The notes under the pieces are model-generated. The model ran no database searches and was not told the origin of the DNA. It saw only the letters and a program-made list of their open reading frames with translations. A program made the translations under genes and the position numbers. A DNA stretch of 64,000 nucleotides from Jeotgalibacillus campisalis (GTDB lineage Bacteria > Bacillota > Bacilli > Bacillales > Jeotgalibacillaceae). Shown here one piece after another: positions 17,666 through 27,570 of the stretch (positions are counted from its first letter, which is position 1; the number at the start of each line of letters is the position of its first letter). The stretch is taken from contig NZ_JXRR01000014.1 of NCBI RefSeq assembly GCF_000829515.1, positions 248,001-312,000 of the forward strand. The letters run 5' to 3'.

Positions 17666-17941
17666 ATGCTAATGGAACGACAAGGACTAATCGTATGGCT
17701 CCACAGCTTAAAACATGCTAAGACATTAAGAAGGTTTGGAAACGTCCATTATGTTTCCAGAAAGATGAAATATGTATTATTATACTGCAACCAGAATGAA
17801 GTTGAAAAGCTTGCAGATAAATTATCTAACTATTCCTATGTGAAAAAAGTGGAAGTCTCTCAGCGCCCATTTGTTAAAACAGAATATGAAAATGCAAAGC
17901 CGGATAAGGCCAAGGAATACGATTATAAAATGGGCCTGTAA
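17666..17941 (+). CDS. ylbG: YlbG family protein
   Basis: Small conserved DUF2129 protein of Bacillus, function unknown. It is 91 aa and opens with [39 protein letters not shown], close to B. subtilis YlbG, and ends [11 protein letters not shown]. Of three nearby ATGs, I chose 17666, eight bases after GGTGAGG; 17660 is only two bases away and 17672 is further downstream. It is followed by a clear terminator. Confidence 0.88.
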   Translation: MLMERQGLIVWLHSLKHAKTLRRFGNVHYVSRKMKYVLLYCNQNEVEKLADKLSNYSYVKKVEVSQRPFVKTEYENAKPDKAKEYDYKMGL

Positions 17942-17956
17942 TCCAGCAGCATTCAG

Positions 17957-17988
17957 TAAAAGCCGGGCAAAATGCCGGCTTTTTTTTA
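17957..17988 (+). terminator. Terminator of ylbG
   Basis: AAAGCCGGGCA pairs with TGCCGGCTTT (one bulged G) and is followed by eight T. The minus-strand gene ending at 17986 runs into it from the other side. Confidence 0.85.
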
Positions 17989-18375
17989 GGATAAGGGACT
18001 AATATATCGATTCATACGTAAAATGCCAATTAAATAGTGGAAAAACAATTCTTTCTCGGCAAACCTGCTCGAAGGTTGAACCTCAAGTTCTATAAAAGAG
18101 TGTCCGAATTCAGCGGCACTAGACTTAACTAATTCAAACCTTTTGTTCGGCGTGTGTGTTGGGTTAGGAATTCCTTCCCGGCAAATGTATAGCGCCTGAA
18201 AATTACCCGGGTCTGTCTTTTTCATTACTGCCACAACTGAAGTCTTTGATTTTTCTTTGCTATTTGTATGAAGAGCAAGAATTCTCTCAATACGATGTGA
18301 GTTTGCTTTTACAATTTCCAAAAACTCGTATAAATCGGAATAGCCTTCTCCTAATTCAATAAATCGTTGGATCAT
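17986..18375 (-). CDS. DUF7147-type conserved protein
   Basis: A 129-aa Bacillaceae protein opening MIQRFIELGEGYSDLYEFLEIVKANSHRIERIL, with FQALYICREGIPNPTHTPNKRFEL and LFFHYLIGILRMNRYISPLS. I recall homologues labelled methylthioribose kinase in databases, but the protein is far too short and has no kinase motifs, so that name should not be used. ATG 18375 is about ten bases after AAAGGA. Function unknown. Confidence 0.78.
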   Translation of the reverse strand: MIQRFIELGEGYSDLYEFLEIVKANSHRIERILALHTNSKEKSKTSVVAVMKKTDPGNFQALYICREGIPNPTHTPNKRFELVKSSAAEFGHSFIELEVQPSSRFAEKELFFHYLIGILRMNRYISPLS

Positions 18376-18512
18376 TTCTATCACATCCTTTCGAACCCAT
18401 CTCATTTTACCATTGAAACGGGTATTTAACATCTGCTCATTGTATCAGTAATAGCAATGAAGAATAAAGTATGGTAGCATTATGTTCGACATTATGAGTG
18501 AGTGGTGATGAA

Positions 18513-19566
<1,054 letters not shown>

Positions 19567-19609
19567 AAACATGGAGATAACATGAATCTGTTATCTCCAT
19601 GTTTTTTTG
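19567..19609. terminator. Terminator shared by coaD and ylbJ
   Basis: A perfect stem of about 16 bp, AAACATGGAGATAACA against TGTTATCTCCATGTTT with loop TGAATC, ends in seven T. The last codons and stop of ylbJ, on the other strand, lie inside it. Confidence 0.93.
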
Positions 19610-20772
19610 TATGGTTTGTTAAGCTGACGCATGATAACGATAGCAGCAAGCAAAATGGCTCCTATGCTGATGACGGGGCCAAATTCAATGAACCAGTTTA
19701 AAAGCAAAAAAGGCTGGTTTTTCACAGGAGATGCAATCACCTGTTCACTCATAGAAGGAAGCCAGGAAACGGAATGGTTCATCCCTTTTATCAGAATAAG
19801 AAAAATAATAGGTGAAAGAATTAAATGTGCGATTCGAGCGAGAAGAAATGGTTTATACTTAATGGGGGATTGATGTATACATGCTATAATTTGCGCGTGA
19901 ATACAAAATCCTCCAAATGATATGATGGCTAGGACAGCCAAGCAGCTTACCAGTAGGTTTTTTTCGTCACCTGCTACTGTGGCTGCACCATTTGATATTT
20001 CTAAAATCCCCAATAAAAATCCACTAACCCAGTCAGCTGATATACCAGCAGACAAACTAAGCTCTTTCAAAATGAATGCAGGAATTTCAAAAAGGTGGAA
20101 TTTAACCGCTACTGAACTGATTACAGAAAAAAGTATAATCAAGCCGCCAATGACCATCAATTGCTGAACAGATGCAGCCACGGCACTTTGAAGAGCTGAA
20201 CCAAATGAAAGAGAAGATTTATGCTCAGTCTTAAGAACGGTGTTTTTTAACCCCTTTGTTTCTTTGATCATTCTACCTGCGAAGATTCCTATAATAAAAT
20301 TTCCTGCATAGTGGGCTGTTAACAATAAAATACCTGCTTTGGGGGTATGTAATAAACCGGCAGACACAGCACCAAGAATAAAGATGGGGCTAGCTCCGTT
20401 CGTAAAGCAAACAAGTCTCTGGGCATCTGAAAAGCTTAACTCTCCCTGATTATATAACTTTACAGATAATTTCGCTCCGACAGGAAAACCGGATGTGAAC
20501 CCTAAAAGGAGAACCATTGCACCTTTGCCTGAGACGTTAAACAGCGGCTTCATTACTGGCTGAACCATTCTTCCAATCGAGGACATCCAATTTGATTGTG
20601 GGAGAAGATCGGCCAAAATGAAAAAAGGAAGCAAAGAGGGAAAAATAATGGTCCACCAAAGTTCCAATCCTTTAATGGAAGCATCAAGTGAGGCCTGAGG
20701 GTGTACAATAAGACCAAGTAAACAAAAAAAGATTCCTGCTGAAAACAGGTGGGGGTATAGACGCTGCTTCAT
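19591..20772 (-). CDS. ylbJ: Sporulation integral membrane protein YlbJ
   Basis: Nucleoside-recognition (Gate domain) membrane protein needed in B. subtilis for heat-resistant spores and made in the mother cell. It is 393 aa with about eight to ten helices. Family segments are LWWTIIFPSLLPFFILADLL, LLLGFTSGFPVGAKLSVKLYNQGELSFSDAQRLVCFTNGASPIFILGAVSAGLL and ISFGGFCIHAQIIACIHQSPIKYKPFLLARI. ATG 20772 follows GAGAGGAAA. The C terminus overlaps the coaD terminator. I looked for a sigma-E promoter upstream and found no convincing match. Confidence 0.92.
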   Translation of the reverse strand: MKQRLYPHLFSAGIFFCLLGLIVHPQASLDASIKGLELWWTIIFPSLLPFFILADLLPQSNWMSSIGRMVQPVMKPLFNVSGKGAMVLLLGFTSGFPVGAKLSVKLYNQGELSFSDAQRLVCFTNGASPIFILGAVSAGLLHTPKAGILLLTAHYAGNFIIGIFAGRMIKETKGLKNTVLKTEHKSSLSFGSALQSAVAASVQQLMVIGGLIILFSVISSVAVKFHLFEIPAFILKELSLSAGISADWVSGFLLGILEISNGAATVAGDEKNLLVSCLAVLAIISFGGFCIHAQIIACIHQSPIKYKPFLLARIAHLILSPIIFLILIKGMNHSVSWLPSMSEQVIASPVKNQPFLLLNWFIEFGPVISIGAILLAAIVIMRQLNKPYKKTWR

Positions 20773-20897
20773 AGTAAGGTTTCCTCTCTTTAATGACAGT
20801 TCCTGAATGTAAAATGACTTAAGTGGACACGTTGCTATTTTGTATAAAGTATGTTTTTACCATCATATTAGAACGTTCGACTATTGGAGGGGAGAAG

Positions 20898-21695
20898 ATG
20901 GAACCAAAAATTGGTCTGGCATTGGGATCAGGCGGGGCAAGAGGATTTGCGCATCTTGGCGTTTTGAAAGTTCTGCGAGATGAGAATATTCCTGTTCATT
21001 TGGTTGCAGGAAGTTCGATGGGTTCTTTAGTTGGGGCGATGTATTGTGCCGGTCATGAGCTTGAAGATCTTTACCGGCTTGCTCATACGTTTCGAAGCAA
21101 GTTCTTTGTTGATATTACCATTCCAAGGATGGGGTTTATCTCCGGAGAAAAAATAAAACAATTCATTAAGCTTTTTACTCATCAGAAGCATATTGAAGAT
21201 TTAGTCATTCCCTTATCTATTGTGGCAACTGATATTGTAAAAGCGGAAAGGGTTGTTTTTACAACAGGGCCAGTCGATATAGCCGTAAGAGCAAGCATCT
21301 CCGTACCCGGCATCTTTGTGCCTGAGAAAGTGGATGGAAGGCTTTTGGTTGACGGAGGAGTAATTGATCGCGTTCCTTCAAGTGTGGTAAGAGAGATGGG
21401 TGCTGATGTCGTGATAGGGGTAGATGTTTCTCAAGTGAAACGAAATGCTGAAATAAGTACAATTTATGATGTTATTATGCAGAGTATAGATATTTTACAA
21501 TCTGAAGTGCTACGATATAAGCTGTCAACTGCAGATGTATTGATAAGTCCTAAAGTAGAGCAGTTTGGCGGCAAAACATTTCAGCAGGCTGCTGACATTA
21601 TTCTGCTTGGCGAAGATGAGGCAAGAAAAGCTTTGCCTGCTATTCATCAAGCAATTGATTACTGGAAGGAGAATCAAATGGGAAATGAAAAATAA
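20898..21695 (+). CDS. ylbK: Patatin-like phospholipase family protein YlbK
   Basis: RssA/NTE-type patatin domain protein with likely serine acyl-hydrolase activity. The oxyanion loop GSGGARGFAHLGVL (about residues 10-23), nucleophile elbow AGSSMGSLVGA and catalytic Asp in LLVDGGVIDRVPSSVV are all present. It is cytosolic and 265 aa. ATG 20898 follows GGAGGGGAGA; the longer upstream frame has no ribosome site. The physiological substrate is unknown. It overlaps ylbL by 11 bases. Confidence 0.92.
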   Translation: MEPKIGLALGSGGARGFAHLGVLKVLRDENIPVHLVAGSSMGSLVGAMYCAGHELEDLYRLAHTFRSKFFVDITIPRMGFISGEKIKQFIKLFTHQKHIEDLVIPLSIVATDIVKAERVVFTTGPVDIAVRASISVPGIFVPEKVDGRLLVDGGVIDRVPSSVVREMGADVVIGVDVSQVKRNAEISTIYDVIMQSIDILQSEVLRYKLSTADVLISPKVEQFGGKTFQQAADIILLGEDEARKALPAIHQAIDYWKENQMGNEK

Positions 21696-22734
21696 AGTAT
21701 GGCTTTGGATCCTGACTGCAGCTGTTCTCATTTTTGCAGTGGCAAGCTTTTATACACTTCCTTACTACATTCAAAAACCGGGAAGTGCATTTGCGCTTGA
21801 TGAAATTGTTGAGGTTAACGAGGGTACGAGCAGCAAGGGAGATTTTTCCCTTATGACTGTATCCCAGGTACAGGCAAATATATTTGCCTACATATGGGCA
21901 CAATTTGATGATTATCAAATTGTGTATCCTGTAAATGAAATAAGAAATCCGCATGAAAGTGATGAAGAATATTCGGTGAGGCAGCTTCATCTTATGGACA
22001 GCTCGGCTGTTCAAGCAATTGAAGTTGCGTTTAGAGAGGCACAGGCAGATTATTCATTCAGCTACCGTGGCATTTATATATTAAATGTTTTCTCTGATAT
22101 GCCTGCTGAAGATGTTCTTCGTGCTGGAGACAGAATCACTATGATTGATGGTAATTCTTTTGAGTCCTCAAAGGAATTTATTGAGTATGTTAAAGATAAA
22201 AAAGAAGGAGAAGAAGTTTCAATCAGGGTGGAGCGAAACGATCAGATAATAGAAGAAACACTGCCGCTGAAAGCATTTCCTGAAACACCAGAGCAGGTAG
22301 GACTGGGAGTTTCTCTTGTAGATGACCGCAGCATTGAAACAGATCCCTCTGTTTACATTAATTCAGAGGATATCGGAGGCCCATCAGCCGGATTGATGTA
22401 TTCCCTTGAAATTTATGACCAGTTAATAGAAGAAGATCTGACTAAAGGCTATGACATTGCAGGAACAGGCACTATTTCAAGTGAAGGAATTGTTGGAAGA
22501 ATTGGGGGAATCGATCAAAAAGTAGTAGCTGCTGATAAACAGGGCATTGAATATTTCCTCGCGCCAGACGATACGATCCCTGAAGAAATAATCGAAGAAA
22601 ATCCTGAAATTTTAACGAATTATGAATCAGCAGCAAAAACGGCAGAAGCGATCGAAAGCTCTATGGAAATAGTCCCGATCAAAACATTTGAAGATGCGCT
22701 GGAGTTTCTTGAAGGGCTGGATGTAAAATCGTAA
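21685..22734 (+). CDS. ylbL: YlbL/SepM-type membrane PDZ serine protease
   Basis: Site-2-like surface protease of the Lon-proteolytic-domain family; in streptococci SepM trims a competence peptide, and B. subtilis YlbL has been linked to division control after DNA damage. An N-terminal membrane helix (residues 5-22) is followed by a PDZ domain (about 120-200, GIYILNVFSDMPAEDVLRAGDRITMIDG) and a Lon-type Ser/Lys catalytic domain with GGPSAGLMYSLEIYDQL and GGIDQKVVAADKQG. ATG 21685 lies inside the end of ylbK with GGAGA upstream; 349 aa. Confidence 0.9.
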   Translation: MKNKVWLWILTAAVLIFAVASFYTLPYYIQKPGSAFALDEIVEVNEGTSSKGDFSLMTVSQVQANIFAYIWAQFDDYQIVYPVNEIRNPHESDEEYSVRQLHLMDSSAVQAIEVAFREAQADYSFSYRGIYILNVFSDMPAEDVLRAGDRITMIDGNSFESSKEFIEYVKDKKEGEEVSIRVERNDQIIEETLPLKAFPETPEQVGLGVSLVDDRSIETDPSVYINSEDIGGPSAGLMYSLEIYDQLIEEDLTKGYDIAGTGTISSEGIVGRIGGIDQKVVAADKQGIEYFLAPDDTIPEEIIEENPEILTNYESAAKTAEAIESSMEIVPIKTFEDALEFLEGLDVKS

Positions 22735-22747
22735 ACTGAACAGGTTG

Positions 22748-22780
22748 TAAAAAGGCTGAGACATACGTCTCGGCCTTTTT
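22748..22780 (+). terminator. Terminator of ylbL
   Basis: AAAAAGGCTGAGAC pairs with GTCTCGGCCTTTTT through one wobble pair, with loop ATAC and a five-T tail. Confidence 0.87.
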
Positions 22781-22893
22781 GCAGGATTCATTTTCTCTAT
22801 ATAACTAACCAGTTCTTTTCTAAAACACTGTGAATCCGCTTTAAACATAAAATGAATATAAGTAAATGGAGATTGTCCATTAAATAGGTAAGA

Positions 22894-24102
22894 CTAAAGG
22901 ATGATGGGCGGCATTTTAAAATCGCTTTCCATCAATTGCTGTCGAGCCCTTGTATCATGAACCCCCATTGCATAAACCATGCCGGCTTTAATATCCAAAT
23001 TTAACAGCTTCTCATTTTCTCTTCCTATCTTGCTGATTAAAGGCAGAGATAAATGTTTTTTATGCTGCTGCAAATAGCTTCTGCCTGTGCTATTCATTCC
23101 GAGGAGGCGCAGATAGGATGGGGAAAGGTGTAAGGAAATTTCCTCCTTTTTAGATCCGTTCAGAAGATGAGTAAGGATTCTTTGGATCCGGGTCCAGGTG
23201 TAGCGTTTCGTTTTCACAGCTTCCATAAAAGAACGGTAGGACTGGCACTGTTTTGCTGCATCAAGTAATCGATATTCAATCCCTTCTTCTATTTCATAAT
23301 AACCTCTTAGTTCTTCGGGTGACTTAGTAAGGATCGCATGCTGAAGCAATGGCCAGTAATGCGACCAGGTATGGAATTGACCAGTTAGCTCATAATACTC
23401 AGATAACTCAGTGTAGACTGCTGGAGGCACATGGTCTTTTATGCAGGAAAGAGAGGACTCTGCAATCGTTTTTCGAATACTTGTAGCACTCGATATTTTA
23501 TTTTCATGAAGAGTCGGATCGTGATAGCCTGAAGCCTGACGCTTAATTGTATACGGGAGTATGGACGGGGCATACTGCTCGATTGCCTCCATATACTGCA
23601 GGCCAAGCATATTATTCGGTTTAGATAAGTCTACCTTTTTTGATGTGCCGTCAGCTAACTCTTCATAGCTTAGTGCTACTGCTGAAGGATAACTGATTCC
23701 TTTTTTACTGTAAGACTTAATCTGACCGTCAAGAAGTTCTTTATTTTCGGTGCTCCAGGCAACAGTCTCTTTAAATGACTCCACAGAGCCGTCTTCGCTC
23801 CCAAAACAAATGGACTCACAGCCCAGAGAATGAAGGATTCTTACAGCTCCTGAGGCGAAATGCGTCGCATGCTGAACGGCTAATGAAAAAGGAAGCTCAA
23901 TAACCAGATCCACGCCGGAAGTGAGTGCCATTTTTGTTCTGGCCCATTTTGAAACGAGAGCCGGTTCACCTCTTTGCAGAAATGGACCGCTCATCACGGC
24001 AATTAATACATCATGACCAGCGGCTCTGCGTGATTCTGCTGCATGCAGTAAATGCCCGTTGTGAAATGGATTGTACTCAACGATTATCCCTGTTGCTTTC
24101 AT
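22894..24102 (-). CDS. tmcAL: tRNA(Met) cytidine acetate ligase TmcAL (YlbM)
   Basis: Uses acetate and ATP to form N4-acetylcytidine at the wobble position of elongator tRNA-Met in Firmicutes. The N terminus ATGIIVEYNPFHNGHLLHA carries the nucleotidyltransferase HxGH motif, and SGPFLQRGEPALVSKWART and VIELPFSLAVQHATHFASGAVRIL are strongly conserved in the family. Length 402 aa. ATG 24102 follows AGGGGGAG; the 18 upstream codons have no ribosome site. Divergent from ylbN. Confidence 0.93.
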   Translation of the reverse strand: MKATGIIVEYNPFHNGHLLHAAESRRAAGHDVLIAVMSGPFLQRGEPALVSKWARTKMALTSGVDLVIELPFSLAVQHATHFASGAVRILHSLGCESICFGSEDGSVESFKETVAWSTENKELLDGQIKSYSKKGISYPSAVALSYEELADGTSKKVDLSKPNNMLGLQYMEAIEQYAPSILPYTIKRQASGYHDPTLHENKISSATSIRKTIAESSLSCIKDHVPPAVYTELSEYYELTGQFHTWSHYWPLLQHAILTKSPEELRGYYEIEEGIEYRLLDAAKQCQSYRSFMEAVKTKRYTWTRIQRILTHLLNGSKKEEISLHLSPSYLRLLGMNSTGRSYLQQHKKHLSLPLISKIGRENEKLLNLDIKAGMVYAMGVHDTRARQQLMESDFKMPPIIL

Positions 24103-24232
24103 TTTACTCCCCCTGTTCACATCCTGTAACAATTTATACTTTATAGCAGGTTTCATTTAGGTTATAATAGCATTTGAAGTCGATGGGTGGAAGCATCGGT
24201 CTTTTTATTTTGAAAGTTCTCTGCAGCACGTT

Positions 24233-24297
24233 ATAAGCAATTACCTTATCGTTTAAAACCTTTATGGCAGAAGGTTTTAATCTACATAAGTAATTAT
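24233..24297. repeat. Inverted repeat flanked by direct repeats between tmcAL and ylbN
   Basis: TTAAAACCTT (24253-24262) and AAGGTTTTAA (24271-24280) form a perfect 10-bp inverted repeat with an 8-base loop. ATAAGCAATTAC (24233-24244) and ATAAGTAATTAT (24286-24297) are a 10/12 direct repeat on either side, 53 bp apart. There is no T-tract, so it is not a terminator. It sits 23 bp before the -35 box of the ylbN promoter. Confidence 0.5.
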
Positions 24298-24319
24298 GAC
24301 ATGTTGTAAAGAAAAAATC

Positions 24320-24348
24320 TTGACATTCCTTTATTAAGGGAATATAAT
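24320..24348 (+). promoter_or_regulatory. Sigma-A promoter of ylbN-rpmF
   Basis: Consensus TTGACA (24320-24325), a 17-bp spacer and consensus TATAAT (24343-24348), 27 bp before the ylbN ATG. It is the best sigma-A match in the window. Confidence 0.92.
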
Positions 24349-24375
24349 CAACTTTGTGCCTTGAGGTGATGACAT

Positions 24376-24927
24376 ATGAAATGGTCAATCATTCAATTAC
24401 AAAAATTTCGTAACGAAGCGTTCTCTATAGACGAGACGATTGAATTAAAAGAATTGCCTGAACGGGATTCCGAGATAAGAGATGTAAGTCCTGTTCATGT
24501 GACAGGACGAGCAGATATTAGCTCGTCAAAAATTACGTTTCATTTACACATTGAAGCAGTTCTTACTCTTCCTTGTGCGAGAACGCTGGTTGATGTTCCT
24601 TATCCTGTGTCTATTGATACCACAGAAACCTTTCTACTCAATCCTTCCCATATGGAAGAAGGGCTTGAAGAAGAAATACATTTGCTTGACAGCGAAGTAG
24701 TGAATCTTGAACCTATTATTGAGGAAATTCTTATTCTTCAAGTTCCATTGCAAGTGTTTAGCGACAAAGCGATGGAAGACGAAGGCATGCTGAACGGCAA
24801 AGGCTGGGAAGTAGTGTCTGAGGAAGAGCTTGAACGTGAAAGAGAAACGGAACAAAATGAACAGCCTAAAACGGATCCACGTTTAGCTGATCTTGCGAAA
24901 TTTTTCGACGAAAACAAAAATACGTAA
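24376..24927 (+). CDS. ylbN: YceD/DUF177 family protein YlbN
   Basis: YceD-family protein; in plants and E. coli homologues are linked to 23S rRNA accumulation, and in most bacteria the gene is paired with rpmF as here. It is 183 aa. The conserved C-terminal half of the family is seen as LTLPCARTLVDVPYPVSIDTTETFLL and DSEVVNLEPIIEEILILQVPLQVFS, then an acidic tail with DPRLADLAKFFDE. ATG 24376 follows GAGGTGATGAC. Confidence 0.9.
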   Translation: MKWSIIQLQKFRNEAFSIDETIELKELPERDSEIRDVSPVHVTGRADISSSKITFHLHIEAVLTLPCARTLVDVPYPVSIDTTETFLLNPSHMEEGLEEEIHLLDSEVVNLEPIIEEILILQVPLQVFSDKAMEDEGMLNGKGWEVVSEEELERERETEQNEQPKTDPRLADLAKFFDENKNT

Positions 24928-24987
24928 AACATGAACCTTCTTAAGAACGTTCATTTTACAATCACTCTCTATAAGGAGGTGGGAAAC

Positions 24988-25161
24988 ATGGCGGTACCAT
25001 TTAGAAGAACATCGAAAACTGCAAAGAGAAAGCGTCGTACGCATTTGAAATTGTCAGTGCCAGGTATGGTAGAATGCTCTAACTGCGGAGAAATGAAGCT
25101 TTCTCACCGCGTGTGTAAAGCGTGCGGACAATATAAGGGCAAGGAAATCGTTAACAAATAA
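24988..25161 (+). CDS. rpmF: 50S ribosomal protein L32
   Basis: A 57-aa ribosomal protein, almost identical to B. subtilis L32: basic N terminus [19 protein letters not shown] and a zinc ribbon with C30, C33, C43 and C46. The strong ribosome site AAGGAGGTGGG lies six bases before ATG 24988. This is the zinc-binding, four-cysteine form. Co-transcribed with ylbN. Confidence 0.97.
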   Translation: MAVPFRRTSKTAKRKRRTHLKLSVPGMVECSNCGEMKLSHRVCKACGQYKGKEIVNK

Positions 25162-25183
25162 TTGAGCTGATATCAGTTCGTAT

Positions 25184-25229
25184 AAAAAACCTGTATGAGA
25201 GGCCATGGCTCTTGTACGGGTTTTTTATT
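25184..25229 (+). terminator. Terminator of ylbN-rpmF
   Basis: AAAAACCTGTATGAGAG pairs with CTCTTGTACGGGTTTTT through several wobble pairs, around GCCATGG, and ends in T6. Confidence 0.85.
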
Positions 25230-25399
25230 GTCTGAATAAATCTTTTTGAACATTAGCGAAAACGAAAGAATGATTGACAATTTATTCTTCTAAAAAGATC
25301 CTCTGCTGTCATTTACCCTATCAACCTTTTGTCAGGGTTATATCTTTAAATTCTGCATGGTACAATCGTACAGATCATGAAAAAAGGGGGAGTGAAGAG

Positions 25400-26176
25400 T
25401 TGGTATACAAGATCGAAAAGCGAGAATCGGTATTAATTTTCACTATCAATCGTCCGGATAAAAAAAATGCAATTAATTATGAAGTAATGGACGGACTGAG
25501 TAAAGCGATTGAGCAATCGACAGCTGATGATGCAATCAAGGCTCTTGTGATAACAGGCAGCGGCAGTGATGCATTTTGCTCAGGTGGAGACCTTCAGGCA
25601 TTCCATGCATTAAAAACCGCAGAAGAAGCGCATAGCATGCTATCTAAAATGGGGGAGATCTTATACGAATTATCAACTCTTTCAAAAATAACGGTTGCGC
25701 TGCTGAATGGAACAGCCGTCGGAGGAGGGTGTGAGATTGCAGCAGCGTGTGATTTTCGAATTGCCTATCCAAAGATCAAAATGGGATTTGTTCAAGCAAA
25801 CCTGTCGATTACCACAGGATGGGGAGGCGGTACGCTTCTTTATGAACGGATTCAGCCTGCTGACGCTTTACACATATTGACTGCCGCTGATTTTTACAGT
25901 GCCGAAGAGCTGTTTGAAAAGCGGTTTATAGACTTCATCGTGCAGGAAAGAACGCTCGAAGAAGCCATGAATCTGCTGCAGCCTATCTTATTGAAAAATG
26001 TCCATGTTTTGTCAGCTTATAAAAAAATGATGACTGAAAAATGGAAAAAAGGAGACTTGCATGAACGGATGAAAATGGAAATCCAAGCATGTTCAGTACT
26101 CTGGGGAAAAGAGTCTCATCATGAAGCAGTCGAAAGATTCTTAAACTCTTCCTCTCGTAAAAACACGAAATCTTAA
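25400..26176 (+). CDS. Enoyl-CoA hydratase/isomerase family protein
   Basis: Crotonase-fold enzyme acting on an acyl-CoA. The two oxyanion-hole segments are visible: SGSDAFCSGGDLQAFHALK and LNGTAVGGGCEIAAACDFRIAYPKIKMGFVQANLSITTGWGGGT. Substrate and reaction (hydratase, isomerase or decarboxylase) cannot be set from sequence. The start is TTG at 25400, after AAGGGGGAG, giving 258 aa; the longer frame has no ribosome site. A similar gene sits after rpmF in several bacilli. It may relate to the acyl-CoA carboxylase genes 1.5 kb downstream, but they have a separate promoter. Confidence 0.87.
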   Translation: MVYKIEKRESVLIFTINRPDKKNAINYEVMDGLSKAIEQSTADDAIKALVITGSGSDAFCSGGDLQAFHALKTAEEAHSMLSKMGEILYELSTLSKITVALLNGTAVGGGCEIAAACDFRIAYPKIKMGFVQANLSITTGWGGGTLLYERIQPADALHILTAADFYSAEELFEKRFIDFIVQERTLEEAMNLLQPILLKNVHVLSAYKKMMTEKWKKGDLHERMKMEIQACSVLWGKESHHEAVERFLNSSSRKNTKS

Positions 26177-26192
26177 AATTTCGTGTTTTTTT
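26159..26192 (+). terminator. Terminator of the enoyl-CoA hydratase gene
   Basis: AAAACACGAAAT pairs with ATTTCGTGTTTT and is followed by T7. It overlaps the last codons of the gene. Confidence 0.87.
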
Positions 26193-26258
26193 GTGTCTAT
26201 TTCCTATTGTTCTTGCATAGACTAAAAGTAGATTCAATATTACTAGGGGGTTAAAGAG

Positions 26259-26876
26259 ATGACAAAGCTTAGACAAGATGGCTGGACAGAAGAAGAAGAC
26301 AGATGGCTTGAGGATGCAGTGCTGTCTCATATTCGCAACGGAAGCACTCAATTAAGAGCATTTGAAGAGATTGCCCAAAAAGTGAACCGTACACCGGCAG
26401 CTTGCGGATTTAGATGGAATTCTTGTCTGCGAAAAGAATGCCAGCAGCAAATTGATCAGGCGAAAAAAGAAAGATATGCAAGCCGAAAAGCTGCAACGCC
26501 CGCTGCACCTGCAGCTGCTGTGAAAACATCTTTGAATTGGTCTGCTGAAGAAATGACAAGTCAGCTTGCAAATTGGATCGAGCGAATTTCTTCCCACGAC
26601 CATACTGTAGACTGGAAAGAGAAATACTATAAAGCAGAGCAATCCCTTGAAAATGCAACGAGAGAAAAAGAAAAACTAGAAATGAAGATTCAGGGTCTAG
26701 AAGAGGATTATCGGGCTCTGCTCTACCTTATAGAAAAAGCAAGAAAGCTTGGTGTGGAAGAAGGAAAAGAAGAAGCATATGAGGCTCCTGTATTTAAAAT
26801 GGAGCCGAATGGGAACTTGTTCAGATTGAATCGGAATCCGACAAGAACAGAACAAAATGAGGCAGTTGACTTATAA
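26259..26876 (+). CDS. ylbO: RsfA/YlbO-family sporulation transcription regulator
   Basis: Myb/SANT-like DNA-binding protein related to RsfA, a forespore regulator in B. subtilis. The N-terminal domain GWTEEEDRWLEDAVLSHIRNGSTQLRAFEEIAQKVNRTPAACGFRWNSCLRK (about residues 8-60) is the recognisable part. An Ala/Pro linker follows, then a long coiled coil (about 125-170). Length 205 aa. By position it is YlbO. Upstream, GCATA (26215-26219) could be the -35 of a sporulation promoter, but the -10 is weak. Confidence 0.88.
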   Translation: MTKLRQDGWTEEEDRWLEDAVLSHIRNGSTQLRAFEEIAQKVNRTPAACGFRWNSCLRKECQQQIDQAKKERYASRKAATPAAPAAAVKTSLNWSAEEMTSQLANWIERISSHDHTVDWKEKYYKAEQSLENATREKEKLEMKIQGLEEDYRALLYLIEKARKLGVEEGKEEAYEAPVFKMEPNGNLFRLNRNPTRTEQNEAVDL

Positions 26877-26889
26877 AAATAGATGAGAA

Positions 26890-26932
26890 TAAAAACCCGT
26901 ATGGAGCCGCCTGAAGCTCCATACGGGTTTTT
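26890..26932 (+). terminator. Bidirectional terminator between ylbO and ylbP
   Basis: A perfect 17-bp stem, AAAAACCCGTATGGAGC against GCTCCATACGGGTTTTT, has loop CGCCTGAA. It separates convergent genes. Confidence 0.93.
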
Positions 26933-26971
26933 AAACTATTTTCATCTGTACCATTCTACTAAATAAGCTGA

Positions 26972-27445
26972 TTAATGCTTTTGTTCCGTAACCCCTTCAG
27001 GATACCAGACTAGCGGGTTTTCACCACGGTCGCGCTCCATATCGTAGGTTACTTTTTCAAACCCCATCTTCTGCCAAAAGTCGTGAGATTGAACTCTGGG
27101 ATTCGTTTTGATAGGAAGACCAAAGCTTTTGGCGAATTCCACCATCTGTGCCCCATACCCCTTTTTTTGATATTCCGGCAGCACTTCAAGCTTCCATAAT
27201 TCCAAATAATCCTGAGCTGGTTCAAAATACAAGTCGAAGCGTGCGTCTCTGCGGTAAAGATTCATTCTGGCAATTAACTTATTGCCAAGATAAATGCCAT
27301 AGAAAGGAGAGTCGCTGTCATTTTCCACCATATTTGATTCCAATTCATCTTTCATCGAAAGCTCCTGCAGGCCGACTTCTCTAAATTTATTAAATTCTTC
27401 CAGTGTTTTGTAATTTATACGCAAATGCTCAACTTTAAATGCCAT
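26972..27445 (-). CDS. ylbP: GNAT-family N-acetyltransferase YlbP
   Basis: Probable acetyl-CoA-dependent acetyltransferase. The GNAT acetyl-CoA loop is seen in LWKLEVLPEYQKKGYGAQMVEFAKSFGLPI (motif A, Q/RxxGxG/A form), and the N terminus VEHLRINYKTLEEFNKFREVGLQEL matches B. subtilis YlbP. Length 157 aa. ATG 27445 follows AAGGGGTG. The acceptor is unknown. Confidence 0.88.
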   Translation of the reverse strand: MAFKVEHLRINYKTLEEFNKFREVGLQELSMKDELESNMVENDSDSPFYGIYLGNKLIARMNLYRRDARFDLYFEPAQDYLELWKLEVLPEYQKKGYGAQMVEFAKSFGLPIKTNPRVQSHDFWQKMGFEKVTYDMERDRGENPLVWYPEGVTEQKH

Positions 27446-27570
27446 GCACGAACACCCCTTAAAAGCTTTTGTGCTAAAAGTACTCTTCGCAAACTTAGCG
27501 AAAGAAACATTTTTAGCAGTATTTTTCTTTATTATATAACAACGAAACAAAAAATTCTGCACATTTGAAT

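Noticed and set aside
17986-18375. Methylthioribose kinase, a label I recall for this family
   Set aside because: 129 residues with no kinase fold or nucleotide motifs; the label is probably a carried-over error.
20773-20897. Sigma-E promoter for ylbJ
   Set aside because: Expected from B. subtilis, but the only CATA-type -10 on the minus strand lacks a correctly spaced -35.
26215-26240. Sporulation promoter (sigma-E, -F or -G) before ylbO
   Set aside because: GCATA fits a -35, but no -10 matches any of the three consensus patterns well enough to call.
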